From Gossypium raimondii (lineage: Eukaryota > Streptophyta > Magnoliopsida > Malvales > Malvaceae), in the NCBI RefSeq assembly GCF_025698545.1, contig NC_068567.1, positions 60,586,705 through 60,650,704 of the forward strand: 64,000 nucleotides of DNA, given 5' to 3'. The notes beneath the pieces are model-generated. The model was given only the letters and a program-made list of their open reading frames with translations. It was not told where the DNA came from and did not search any database. The position numbers and the translations under genes are program-made. Positions 9,491 to 19,500 of this stretch are shown here, in pieces. Each line of letters opens with the position of its first letter. Positions within the stretch are counted from its first letter, which is position 1.

Positions 9491-10912
9491 TCATTGTTGT
9501 GCTCTGCATCTGTTTTTCACCTCATCAATGAAAGTTTGCATGTTCCTGTCAGAGGAACCACCGTCTGCAATTGCTTCCTCCGCCGCTAGTTTCCACTTCA
9601 ATGCGTTGCTCTTCAAATCCTTTGCCTTCAGCCCTAACGTTGCTTCCACAAAGCATTTTGCCACCTCCTCTTTTGGAGTTATCCCTTTTTTGCCCTTTCC
9701 ACGGCCCATTCTCAAGCCGGTTTTGAACACATCGACCAAGTAAACAGCATTTGTCACTTGATCGCCCCATTGAGGGAACGCAATGATGGGCACACCACAT
9801 GAAAGCGTCTCCAACACCGAGTTCCAACCGCAATGCGACATGAAGCAGGAAATTGAAGGGTGGGTCAGCACTTTCACTTGCGGACTCCATAGCAAGATCT
9901 TGCCATTGTCACCCACTTTCTCCAAAAACCCTTCAGGCAAAGTGTGGAATGGAAGGCCAAACTCCTTTGCTGGTGGTTTCATTACCCACAAGAATGAGAT
10001 ACCAGTGGCTAACAGCGCCTTAGCTATTTCATCCACTTGTTCTTGTTTCAAGTAAACAACGGTACCAAACGAGATGTATATCACTGAGGAGGCCGGTTTG
10101 GAGTCGAGCCACTCGATGCAGTCGTCGGGTTTCATCATGTCACAACGGATCGTGCTGTTTGGTACTTCCGGGTATTTGACCAATGGACCAACAGTCTTTA
10201 TAAGGCAAAATTTGGACATGTATTCAACTATTTCAGGTTCTAGTTCCTGGAAAGTGTCTATTAATACACAAAATGGCTTATCAAGTTTCTTAAATTGACC
10301 AAGAATGGCGGTCCTCAAGAAAGCAAAAGGAGTTGAAGGGCGCAAATAGCTAGGAACTTCATCGTGCTTGAGAAGTGGCATGGACGGCAACTGAACATCA
10401 ATTTCAGGATCAGTTTCAGTAGGAAACGGCACTAACCCATGATTGTAATGGTAATAGGCGGCGAAACACGCGCAAGACTGCACCCAAAGCATTGCTGAAG
10501 GGATGCCGAGACTTTCAGCAACATCAGATGCCCAAGGAATGTAAGGGTTGTTGATTAAGCAAGAAACGGGACGGTTTTGCTCGGCGTATCTCTTGATCAT
10601 CGCTGAAATCGCTGGTTTGCCTGCGAGCTCCAGTTGGTGCATGTATTGGTCGAGGTGTGCGCGTCTCGGGTCGTCGTCGTCCCAACCATCCTGGAACGAT
10701 TCAAATCGGAGAAAGCCATCGCCCACAGGGATAAGCTGGTCGTCAGTGATGTTGTTGGCTTTAGCCATCTGTTTGCCGAAGACTTTGGGGGTAGATAGTG
10801 TGATAAGCAAACCCTTGGAGGCAAGGCGCTTGCCGAGTCTAAGTAGAGGGTTTACATGGCCTTGGGCTGGAAATGAAACAAGAAACGCATGAAGCAGAGG
10901 CTCAGTTCTCAT
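9491..10912 (-). CDS. UDP-glycosyltransferase, UGT84A-like, copy 1 (shortened C-terminus)
   Basis: A single-exon gene of 473 residues for a cytosolic family-1 glycosyltransferase that moves glucose from UDP-glucose to a small acceptor. UGT84A members typically form 1-O-glucose esters of hydroxycinnamic, benzoic or gallic acids. The N-terminal acceptor half carries the catalytic His in FPAQGH (His19). The C-terminal half has the 44-residue PSPG donor box at 342-385, starting WSPQ, with HCGWNS in the middle and ending in Gln, which favours UDP-glucose. The start is the ATG at 10912, since the longer frame upstream begins only with TTG and the paralogue starts at the same MRTE. A minus-strand TATA run lies at 10989-10998. 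Compared with copy 2 it ends 20 residues early after RCRAQQ. The missing tail lies far from the active site, so the enzyme may still work. The exact acceptor cannot be told. Confidence 0.9.
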   Translation of the reverse strand: MRTEPLLHAFLVSFPAQGHVNPLLRLGKRLASKGLLITLSTPKVFGKQMAKANNITDDQLIPVGDGFLRFESFQDGWDDDDPRRAHLDQYMHQLELAGKPAISAMIKRYAEQNRPVSCLINNPYIPWASDVAESLGIPSAMLWVQSCACFAAYYHYNHGLVPFPTETDPEIDVQLPSMPLLKHDEVPSYLRPSTPFAFLRTAILGQFKKLDKPFCVLIDTFQELEPEIVEYMSKFCLIKTVGPLVKYPEVPNSTIRCDMMKPDDCIEWLDSKPASSVIYISFGTVVYLKQEQVDEIAKALLATGISFLWVMKPPAKEFGLPFHTLPEGFLEKVGDNGKILLWSPQVKVLTHPSISCFMSHCGWNSVLETLSCGVPIIAFPQWGDQVTNAVYLVDVFKTGLRMGRGKGKKGITPKEEVAKCFVEATLGLKAKDLKSNALKWKLAAEEAIADGGSSDRNMQTFIDEVKNRCRAQQ

Positions 10913-10988
10913 TCTACGCTTAAAAGAAGAGAAAGATGCCAATTATCTATTGAGCAATGTATGGAGGAATGAAATGGTAGTGTGTGTG

Positions 10989-10998
10989 TATATATATA
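10989..10998 (-). promoter_or_regulatory. TATA box of UGT84A-like copy 1
   Basis: A TATATATATA run sits about 77 bases upstream of the ATG at 10912 on the minus strand. Copy 2 has the same arrangement at 16908-16915, each preceded by similar GTGTG-type sequence, so the core promoter is shared by descent. Confidence 0.55.
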
Positions 10999-11605
10999 CA
11001 CACATAATGATTTATTTCAAGATATAATATTTTTAATATTTTTTAAAATTTATATATTTTTGTAATTTTTACATTTTTACATTTTCTTAATTTTTTTTAT
11101 AAATTTTATAATAATTTTCAAATTTCTAATATTTTTATAATTTCTTATAGTTCATTTAATAATTTTATTATTTTTACCATTTTAAAAAAATTCTAGCATA
11201 TTTTTAATTTTTTAAACAATTATATTTATTTATTTCGATCCCCACTCATGGGAATGAAGCACATTTCATAGCCAGCCGTTTACCTTTTCGGAGAGCACTT
11301 GCAATGAGAGCATTAATTACTACTGTCGGCTATGATACGCTAACAATGACAAATATATATATATTTATAATTTATTTATTTTTTAAATTTTTATAATTTT
11401 AAAGGTTTTTTAGGTTTTTTTTCGATGATGGCATCATTGCAGCATCAGTGTAGGCCACAGATAATTTTATGATTGGTTGGATATCACAACATCTTTTTTT
11501 TTGAACGTCCAAAGGACTGAACCGAAAGCTTTTGATAAAGTTAAAGATTGAACTGAGAACATCTAATAATGTTAGGGATTGAAATAAGCCAATTTAGGGG
11601 ACAAA
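10999..11605. other. UGT copy 1 upstream region, low complexity
   Basis: AT-rich sequence upstream of the promoter. It includes long T/A stretches and no ORF. Copy 2 has a different sequence at the matching place, so part of this was inserted after duplication. Confidence 0.45.
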
Positions 11606-12229
11606 TAGACATGTCCATGGGTCGAGCCACCCGGCCTAGCTTGAAGGCCAACCCGAAAAGTGGAAGGGTTTGAGTAAAAATGTAGACCCAAAAAATAGGC
11701 TTGGGCAAAAAAATATGGTTCATTTAGAAAATGAATCAGGCCTTGAGTAAGGCTTTTTTGGCTCTAAGCCCGGCCTGGACCGAATATGCAAAAAATATAT
11801 ATATATTTACTGTTTTGTTGTTATTTTCTTATTGTTTTTTTCTCACTATTTTGCTACCATTTCACTATTATGTTAGCTACTATTTTGTTATTATTTTGTT
11901 ATAAGTCTTGTTTTATTGTTAATTTTGTTACAATTTTAGAGGCATTTACTTGTTAAGTTGCGATTATCTTAGTGTTATTTAAGTATATATATTTTTAATT
12001 TGTTTTTAATTTGTTAGGAAATATTTATTTTAATACTTTTAATATTTTTGATGTATTATATTTTTAAAAAATTTATATAAAAAAATTAATACGGGTGCCT
12101 CGAGCCCTGAATTTAACATTTTAATCCGGGCGGAGCTTAGACAAAATTTTAGGCTCATTTTTGAGCCGAACCCAGATCTAGCAAACGAGCTTAAATTTTT
12201 TTGTTGGGCTCGATCCATGAACACCTCTA
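11606..12229. mobile_element. hAT-like non-autonomous element, about 624 bp
   Basis: It starts TAGACATGTCCATGGGTCGAG and ends CGATCCATGAACACCTCTA, an imperfect inverted pair. GGACAAA lies on both sides, a target duplication slightly blurred from 8 bp. The interior resembles the 4261-4765 element (GACCCAAAAAAT, GGGCAAAAAA, TTTAGAAAATGA). It sits upstream of UGT copy 1 only, so it postdates the gene duplication. Non-coding. Confidence 0.65.
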
Positions 12230-12350
12230 GGACAAAGGAAGAAAAGCGGTATACGTAAAAAAAAAAAAAAAAAACTACAGGTTGCATTAAACTTTTCTTA
12301 ATATGAGATTAATATACTTACCTACTTCTTTAAAGCCATAGAATGGAAAA

Positions 12351-12490
12351 GAGAGAAAATTGGCATTTTAAACTTCACTTATTAACGAAGAGACGTGGGG
12401 AATGACTGGGTGCAAACCAATTTTTTCTCCCAAAGGATACATAGTTGATGTTTCTGGATACTATGTGTATGTGTGTTCCCTTCTTCAGGT
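12351..12490. repeat. Upstream block shared by the two UGT84A-like genes (copy 1)
   Basis: The segment containing ATTGGCATTTT, CTTCACTTATTAAC and GAAGAGACG recurs at 18036-18160. It lies 1.4 kb before the ATG of UGT copy 1, and the match lies 1.2 kb before copy 2, in the same order. It shows that the duplication covered promoter-distal DNA as well as the coding region. Whether the block is regulatory is unknown. Confidence 0.7.
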
Positions 12491-13480
12491 GGGATAAAAT
12501 GACAAATATAAGCTCAATTATCAACTTCAATTAGCTTCTTAAGACGTATTTATGTATCTGTTATGTTACGTATGTATGATAATAGATTCTTAAGGTTTCT
12601 CTACGTAAGATGTGAGCATATTGGAGCATATAACAAATTAGGCCATTGAGATGGTGATGTGGTATGAATTATGAGCTAGATTACTTATCGAGCGAATGAA
12701 TACATTTAAATTTAAATTCGTTTAAGTGCATAATGTCCTTTACTTTAAACTTAAGTTTGTTTACTTTACTCATATATATAGTGGCGGAGCCGCTATGAGA
12801 CCACGGGGTCATGACCCCTCAAGGTCTAAGATTTTTCAATTTTCCCATTACGGCGCTCCCAAATATAGAAGTAGGCCCTTCAATATTTTTTATACTATTA
12901 AAATAATATTAAAAAATTATAAGCAAAATGTTCCAAATCATCTGACATTACAGAATCTGTCCATAATTTTTTACCTTTGTCAAGGATTAACAAAGATATA
13001 TTAAGGCCTATATGTTTTGCACTTAAAATTGTGTTTCTTACTATAGAAAGATGAAACTTTTTAACAAACCTCTCAGGTTTGATGTTGTTGTTTTTTTTCT
13101 TTTTATTAAACAAATTTTCACTTAAGATGATGTGCTTCATGTTATACAATTATAGGTAATTTGGGTGTTTGAAGTAAACTCCTAAAGTCTTCATTATAGG
13201 AGTTGGTTTTCTACATGCATGTGGGCACTATTTGTTTGCAATGCCTTTTGGTGTAGTCTGGGTTTTGTAGGTTTTGATATTATTTTGGTGTTATATGCCA
13301 TAAAGAGTCTTATGGTTGGGCTTTATTTAAATCTTTAATATTTGTATCTTTCTATTGAGAAATAAGATGTATGTGACTTTGAGATAGAAATGAAATTTCT
13401 AAGAAAAGGGATAATTATGGAAATTTGATTAAAATTTGTAGGTTATGGTAATATATTTGAGTGGTTGATAAATAATTAAA
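12491..13480. other. Intergenic, possible old repeat scraps
   Basis: Around 12781-12890 the phrases GGCGGAGCCGCTATGAG and GGGTCATGACCCCTC look like a transposon end of a kind common in dicots. I could not find its partner. No credible gene. Confidence 0.4.
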
Positions 13481-14264
13481 GGGGTAAACTATCAAAATAG
13501 TCACTTTTGTTTATCCCAGATTACATTTTAGTCACTTATGTTTGAAATGTTATGTTTTAGTAACTTACGTTAACGTGTTGTAGCATTTTAGTTACGGAGC
13601 CGTTAATTGTCGTTAATGGTGTAACGGTAATCTGGCGTGGCACGTTAAATTATCATTTCAAACAAAAATTTTAGGTTAAATTATACAATTGGTCCCCATA
13701 TTTTTTCTTTTTGAGCAATTTAATTTTTTTCTTTTTTGTTGTTTTAATTATCTTTTTTTTCCCTTTGTTTTTCATTCTCTTCTGCTTCTTCCTCTGTCTT
13801 TCTCCATCTCTTTTAATGTAGTTTTTCTATGTTTTCATTTGTTAAAACTAAAGGGGAAAAAGAAAAATTAAATTGTTCAAAAATAAAAGTATAGGGACTA
13901 ATTTTAACAAATAAAAACATGAAAAAAAAACTACGTTAAAAGAGATGAAGTAAACAAATGGAGAAGCAGAAGAGAATGAAAAATAAAGAAAAAAAAGTTT
14001 AAAACATATAAATGGAAAAATTAAATTGCTCAAAATGAAAAAATATGGGAACCAATTGTATAATTTAACCTAAAATTTTTATTTAAAATGATGATTTAAC
14101 GTGCCACATCAGCTTATCGTTACACCGTTAAAGGCAGTCAACGGCTCAGTGACTAAAATGTTACAACATATTAACATAAGTGACTAAAATGTAACAATAT
14201 TTCAAGCATAGGTGACTAAAATATAATATGAGGTAAACAAAAGTCACTATTTTGATAATTTACC
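13481..14264. mobile_element. Long foldback MITE, Mutator-like, 784 bp
   Basis: The whole element is close to a single inverted repeat. The left GGGGTAAACTATCAAAATAG pairs with the right TATTTTGATAATTTACC, and the match runs on through ACTAAAATGT.AC, the GTTACACCGTTA and GTTAAATTAT blocks, to the AT-rich centre near 13870. A perfect 9-bp target duplication ATAATTAAA flanks it (13472-13480 and 14265-14273), the size made by Mutator-type transposases. It has no coding capacity and lies between the two UGT84A-like genes. Confidence 0.85.
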
Positions 14265-14273
14265 ATAATTAAA

Positions 14274-15363
14274 AATATTAAAAATGCAGAACAAATTGAT
14301 GGTTCACTCATCTGATTTTGATTTGTAATGCTTTTTACTTAAAATTTTAGAAGTTGTATTTTATTTTATTTGTATAGGTAACCGATTTTTATTGGATTGA
14401 GTGATAAGAAGTTTGATATTGTTTTTAAATAAAATTTTCGGTAAAATCTCCATTAGGTTTGGTAAGAAGTTTCATCACTAGAAGCAAGTGAGAAAACAAA
14501 CATTTTCAGTACCGTGATTACTACTATATCTCCATTAGGTTCGAACCTATGTCTCTCCTTGAGGGTATCCAATGTACCTCACTATTTGCACCCAACACTT
14601 GTTGGTTCATGAGACTTTCTTTGTTAATATGACTTTTGTCATTATTAACATATATTGAAATTACTACCCAACGTATTAATTTGTCGTCCAAAATCTTTCG
14701 ATATTTTATAATCATGTTAGTTTTCGATTAAATTTAGAGCTAGACCGGAATCAAACTCTTAACCAAGAAGTAAAATATATATTTAGCAAAAATATAAATT
14801 TTAGAAACTTGAAATAAGATTTAAATATGGATGAAAAAAATATAAATCATTATATATATTAGGCACATTTATAAATTAATATATTTAGCAAAGGGTATAA
14901 ATTATGTTAGGATGATTTTAAAATATTTAATTTTAAGTACCCATAAAATGGTATCGCATTATTTACCTTTAAAATGTAAAAGCATTATTATACACGCATT
15001 GATATTTACTATCTTCTCCAATTTAACTTTAATTAATTAAAAAAACTTAACTTTAATTAAAAATTAAAAAATAAAAAATAAACAAACACTTTTCTTATTT
15101 TATAATTTTAAATCATTTTTAATTTTTACCTTAAAGAAATCATTGTTTTTTTTTGTTATAAATTTTGGAATATTCTCTAATACTAAATTATCTATAAATA
15201 ATTTTTCAAACCAAATCCTAACAGAGTTAAACTCATACAATTTACTTACAAATAACTTAACATGTTTATATGTAAATGGAAAAGCTATAGTTACATAATT
15301 ATATTTATTTCTATTATTTTCCATCATCATTACATTACCTTACAAAACATCCATATATCACTG
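14274..15363. other. Intergenic between MITE and UGT copy 2
   Basis: AT-rich. No gene or repeat recognised. The last part, about 15200-15363, is the 3' flank of UGT copy 2. Confidence 0.5.
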
Positions 15364-16845
15364 CTAAACTATCTCTACCTCTGTCGGGGAGTGCTTATTC
15401 ACAAAATTCATAGTAGCTGCATCATTGTCAGTGCTTGTGCATCTCCTTCTCACCTCATTAATGAAGGCTTGTATGTTCCTATCAGAGGATCCGCCACCTG
15501 CCATCACTGCCTCCGCCGCAGCCTTCCACTTCAAGGCGTTGCGCTTCAAATCCTTTGCCTTCGGCCCCACTGTTGCTTCCACAAAGCATTTCGCCACCTC
15601 CTCCTTTGGAATTATCCTGTTTTCTGCCTCTCCACGGCCCATTCTCACCCCGGTCTTGAACACATCGACCAAATAAACAGCGTTCGTCACTTGATCGCCC
15701 CATTGAGGGAACGCAACGATGGGCACACCACATGACAGTGCCTCCATCGTCGAGTTCCAACCGCAATGCGACACAAAGCAGGAAACCGAAGGGTGAATCA
15801 GCACTTTATCTTGTGGACTCCATTGCACGACCTTGCCATTGTCACCCACTTTCTCCAAGAACCCTTCAGGCAAAGTGTGGATTGGAAGGCCAGACTCCTT
15901 TGCCGGTGGTTTCATCACCCACAAGTATGAGATACCAGTGGCTAACAGCGCTTCAGCTATTTCATCCACTTGTTCTTGTTTCAAGTAAACAACAGTACCA
16001 AACGAGATATATATCACTGACGCGGCCGGTTTGGAGTCGAGCCACTCGATGCAGTCATCAGGTTTCATGATGTCACAACGGATCGTGTTGTTTGGTACTT
16101 CGGGGTACTTGAACAATGGACCAACGGTCTTTATAAGGCAAAACTTGGACATGTATTCAACCATTTCAGGCTCGAGTTCTTGGAAAGTGTCCATCAATAC
16201 GCAAAATTGCTTATCAAGTTTCTTAAGTTGACCAAGAATGGCCGTCCTCAAGTAAGCAAAAGGAGTTGAAGGGTGCAAAAAGCTAGGAACTTCATCGTGC
16301 TTGAGAAGCGGCATGGACGGCAACTGAACATCAATTTCAGGATCAGTTTCAGTAGGAAACGTCACTAACCCATGATTGTAATGGTAATAGGCGGCGAAAC
16401 ACGCGCAAGACTGCACCCAAAGCATTGCAGAAGGGATGCCTAGACTTTCAGCAACATCAGATGCCCAAGGAATGAAAGGGTTGTTGATTAAGCAAGAAAC
16501 GGGGCGGTTTTGCTCGGCGTATCTCTCGATCATCGCTGAAATCGCTGGTTTGCCTGCGAGCTCCAGTTGGTGCATGTATTGGTCGAGGTGTGCGCGTCTG
16601 GGGTCGTCGTCGTCCCAGCCATCCTCGAACGATCCGAACTGGAGAAAGCCGTCGCCCACTGGGATAGGGTGGTCGTCAGTGATGTTGTTGGCTTCAGCCA
16701 TCTTTTGGGCGAAGCCTTTGGGTGTAGATAGTGTGACAAACAAACCCTTGGAAGCGAGGCGCTTGCCGAGTCTAAGAAGAGGGTTTACATGGCCTTGGCC
16801 TGGAAATGAAACAAGAAAGACATGAAGCAGAGACTCAGTTCTCAT
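15364..16845 (-). CDS. UDP-glycosyltransferase, UGT84A-like, copy 2
   Basis: A single-exon gene of 493 residues, a normal length for UGT84. Like its tandem neighbour it should transfer glucose from UDP-glucose, most likely to carboxyl groups of phenolic acids. The catalytic His19 lies in FPGQGH. The PSPG donor box is at 342-385, beginning WSPQ, with HCGWNS and the final Gln that favours glucose. The NNPFIPW and LPSMPLL stretches of the acceptor half are typical of UGT84A. It starts at ATG 16845, with a TATA run at 16908-16915. It is very similar to copy 1 throughout, with changes such as FPG/FPA, a different linker (EAENRIIPKE against KGKKGITPKE), and an intact tail to EVEIV. This copy probably keeps the ancestral form. 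Subgroup is secure; acceptor identity is not. Confidence 0.92.
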   Translation of the reverse strand: MRTESLLHVFLVSFPGQGHVNPLLRLGKRLASKGLFVTLSTPKGFAQKMAEANNITDDHPIPVGDGFLQFGSFEDGWDDDDPRRAHLDQYMHQLELAGKPAISAMIERYAEQNRPVSCLINNPFIPWASDVAESLGIPSAMLWVQSCACFAAYYHYNHGLVTFPTETDPEIDVQLPSMPLLKHDEVPSFLHPSTPFAYLRTAILGQLKKLDKQFCVLMDTFQELEPEMVEYMSKFCLIKTVGPLFKYPEVPNNTIRCDIMKPDDCIEWLDSKPAASVIYISFGTVVYLKQEQVDEIAEALLATGISYLWVMKPPAKESGLPIHTLPEGFLEKVGDNGKVVQWSPQDKVLIHPSVSCFVSHCGWNSTMEALSCGVPIVAFPQWGDQVTNAVYLVDVFKTGVRMGRGEAENRIIPKEEVAKCFVEATVGPKAKDLKRNALKWKAAAEAVMAGGGSSDRNIQAFINEVRRRCTSTDNDAATMNFVNKHSPTEVEIV

Positions 16846-16907
16846 TGTAAACTTTAAAAAAGAGGAAGATTTTGATTGTCTCTTGAAGAGAGAAATGGCA
16901 GTGTGCG

Positions 16908-16915
16908 TATATATA
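16908..16915 (-). promoter_or_regulatory. TATA box of UGT84A-like copy 2
   Basis: TATATATA about 63 bases upstream of the start codon on the minus strand, matching the placement in copy 1. Confidence 0.55.
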
Positions 16916-17152
16916 GTGATTTATGCTAACCGAGGAATACATGCCGTGTTGTCGACAAATCAAATTCCAAGCAGTGCATTTATTTGGCATAATGATCGTT
17001 TTTATTACTTCACCTTTTAACTTTCAAACTTTTAATTATATTGTTTTTTTATTTCAAATATTGATTTCAATATTAACTTTTAATGTTATTGGTGATAATT
17101 TCCATCCGTTAGGACTTACCAATCATTTGTCAGAGACTCAAGGCCCATCTAC

Positions 17153-17570
17153 TTGAATTTTTAGTTGAATTGAAATACTTCACTAAATTCTATTTTACTA
17201 GCATGATTATTGTAAATTCTAAAAGATAAAGAATTTAAATCTTTCAAGACTCTTTTATTGTAGATGGAAACCAATCTTGGTCATTGATGTAATCTAATTT
17301 GTACTATTGGATGTGAGAGAGCTCAAATTATAAATAGAGGTCTCTTCCTTCGTTTGTAATCACTTCATTCTTTCAGAGTTAAAAAATATATTGAGAGTAT
17401 TTGCTCAAACGTCTTATATGCATTACTTTCCTTTAATTTTTTTTGTTCTTCATTGCTCTTTTGCTCGAATTTGTTTTTACTATACTTTGGTGCCTTAGAG
17501 AATTTGTGTGAGAATTCTCATTTTTGCAAGAGTTAGATTTACTTAAATAGATTTGGAGCAAAGAAATCGC
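17153..17570 (+). mobile_element. Possible solo LTR or LTR scrap, Copia-like
   Basis: It has an LTR-like layout: a TATA box in ATTATAAATAGAGG at about 17330, a pyrimidine-rich start TCTCTTCCTTCG, and a GT-rich later part ending near CCTGACA. It begins TGAATTTTTAG. No matching target duplication was found, so boundaries and nature are uncertain. It could instead be an old promoter region. Confidence 0.3.
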
Positions 17571-18035
17571 CTGACATAAGCCCTTATATTAAACGATGTT
17601 GTAATGAAACCATGATTCATAATTCAATAAAAATTAATTAAATTTTCATTTATACATATTTAAATAACAAACAAAATTTTATATGTGATTTAATTATATA
17701 TTAAATTAAAATTCATATATAATTTTAATACTTTATCAATTTTTTCCGGTTGACTCATAATATATTTATTAGTAGCTTTTCTTTTCATACTTATACAAAT
17801 TTACCATCTCAATTATTTTAAGATATTATAAATCATTAATTGAATTTATGTCATATTTTATTTTAAATATAATTATCAAAATAAAAATTATATCTACCAA
17901 TTTGATATAATTTCAACTTTTTAAAATCGATAAATTAACACAATTATTAATGCAATTATACATGTAACATCTTAAATTTTGCCGATGACGTACTGAATGA
18001 CGTGCTGGGACGGGGTTAAATCAGAAGAATAAAAA
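17571..18035. other. Intergenic, nothing recognised
   Basis: AT-rich and without ORFs; lies between the LTR-like scrap and the duplicated upstream block. Confidence 0.5.
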
Positions 18036-18160
18036 GTGAGAGAAATTGGCATTTTGGGACTTCACTTATTAACAAAGAGACGAAGTATATGAATGCGATG
18101 CATACTAAATACTCTGCTATCATACATTGATGTTTTGGCTCCTTATGTGGTCCCTTCTCA
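18036..18160. repeat. Upstream block shared by the two UGT84A-like genes (copy 2)
   Basis: Matches 12351-12490 through AGAAATTGGCATTTT, CTTCACTTATTAAC and, further on, ATTGATGTTT and CCCTTCTCAG. Same orientation and similar distance from its gene as the other copy. A footprint of segmental duplication. Confidence 0.7.
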
Positions 18161-18869
18161 GTGCTATTTTTCTAAACATTAGCATATGATGCGAACTAGC
18201 AATAACACTGGCACTTATGTATGGTACTCGAGATTGAGAATTTGTTGATGTGCGGTGCAGGTTCATGCTCAAATTACGTTTTTATTATTGCCTCTTAATA
18301 ATGAATGGTTATTATGGAACTCGCATAATACATGAAGTTGTGGTAGTATGGAGGTGGATTGGCGAACTCTTTGCTGAAAAAAATGTAATTTTTGGAAACT
18401 TTAAGGTATATTCTCGATTGGTTAAGGTGGAGAGTTGAATCATAAAATTATGATATTATATTCAACTCCATGAGATCTTTACAACGGTATATCATATGCT
18501 CAAAATAGTTGAGTGATGAATGAGAAATTGATGCTCAAAGCAAGCTACTTGTGAATTATGTTGAGGAAAATGAAAAGCATTAGTCCCACATTGATTGGGA
18601 ATCAAGTGTCGAACTTGTGTATATATATATATACACATATGTAAACTAACTCAATAATTATTGAATTACTAAATTAATGTTCTTCCTCATGTGTAGGGGA
18701 TGCAAATCTAAATTCATCAGGGTTGGAGGCGCACTACCATTACACGGGAGATAGATGACCAACATTTATTTCTTTTTTTCATACTATGTTGGTTGCTTTG
18801 TAAGAACAACAATCTCTTTGTTTTTTTTTTCTAATGATCATAATTGTGTAAATGATATTCTGAATAAAA
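18161..18869. other. Intergenic, nothing recognised
   Basis: No gene recognised. A short TA run and its flanks lie near 18621-18640. The last part may belong to the LINE-type remnant that starts near 18870. Confidence 0.45.
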
Positions 18870-19500
18870 GTTTTACTTGGGCAAGAAATTTTGCAACGTC
18901 ACTCTCAAAGATCTTACAACCTTAATCCTATGGTCTCATTGGGGCATTGGACTCCTCCAGAGAATGGTTGGATTAAACTTAATACTGATGGGGCTTTGGC
19001 TTCAGGTAACACTACTGCTTCTATTGGGGGTGTGTTTAGGGACTCTAATGCAAATTGGTTGGGTGGCTATTCAATAAGGATTGGCAAAGAATCTATCTTT
19101 AAGATTGAAGCTCGAGCAATTTTGGAAGGTTTGAGCAAAGCATGAGACAAGGGGTTCAAGTAGATTGAATTGGAATGTGATAATGCACTCTTGATCGAGT
19201 TGCTTTTAGTTGGATGGCATGCCGATAGTAGATTAGTGGAGTTACGCTTAGTACATTAGCTTCTAAGTAGGAATTGGAAAGTAAGGGTTCGTCTCATTCC
19301 AAAATCTTTGAATGAAGTGACTGATCATATGGCAAAAGGTATTGTAACTGGGCTCGCACTTCTATAGTGGTTTGTGGAGCCACCATCCTCTATGGTTAAT
19401 TTATTGTTAGCTTATTGCAATGCTTCCATGTGGATTTAGTTTGAGGGTTTGATGTAATCGCTTTGTACTGTCTTTTCTACAAAAAAATGTATTTTTTACG
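18870..19500 (+). pseudogene. RNase H domain remnant of a LINE-type element
   Basis: From about 18891 the frame reads WTPPENGWIKLNTDGALASG, then GGVFRDSNANWLGGYS, then FKIEARAILEGLSKA. This is the RNase H-like domain at the 3' end of plant LINE reverse transcriptases (RVT_3 type), with the first catalytic Asp in NTDGA and the Glu in EARA. A stop follows at 19143, after which the same frame continues as GFK, stop, IELECDNALLIELL, which holds the next Asp (CDN), and later DHMAKG. Several stops break it. It ends near 19490 in an A-rich stretch, as a 5'-truncated retroposed copy would. It could also derive from a host gene of the same RNase H family. Confidence 0.75.

Noticed and set aside
9549-9890. 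Other-frame ORFs overlapping the UGT84A genes (also 10548-10892 and 15425-16825)
   Set aside because: Shadows of the UGT coding frame; the same shadows appear in both paralogues as expected from their similarity.
10913-10942. Longer N-terminus MASFSSFKRR for UGT copy 1
   Set aside because: The first codon is TTG, not ATG. The paralogue starts at the equivalent of 10912.
12726-13149. Overlapping short ORFs on both strands
   Set aside because: No recognisable domain, low-complexity residues, located beside probable transposon ends.
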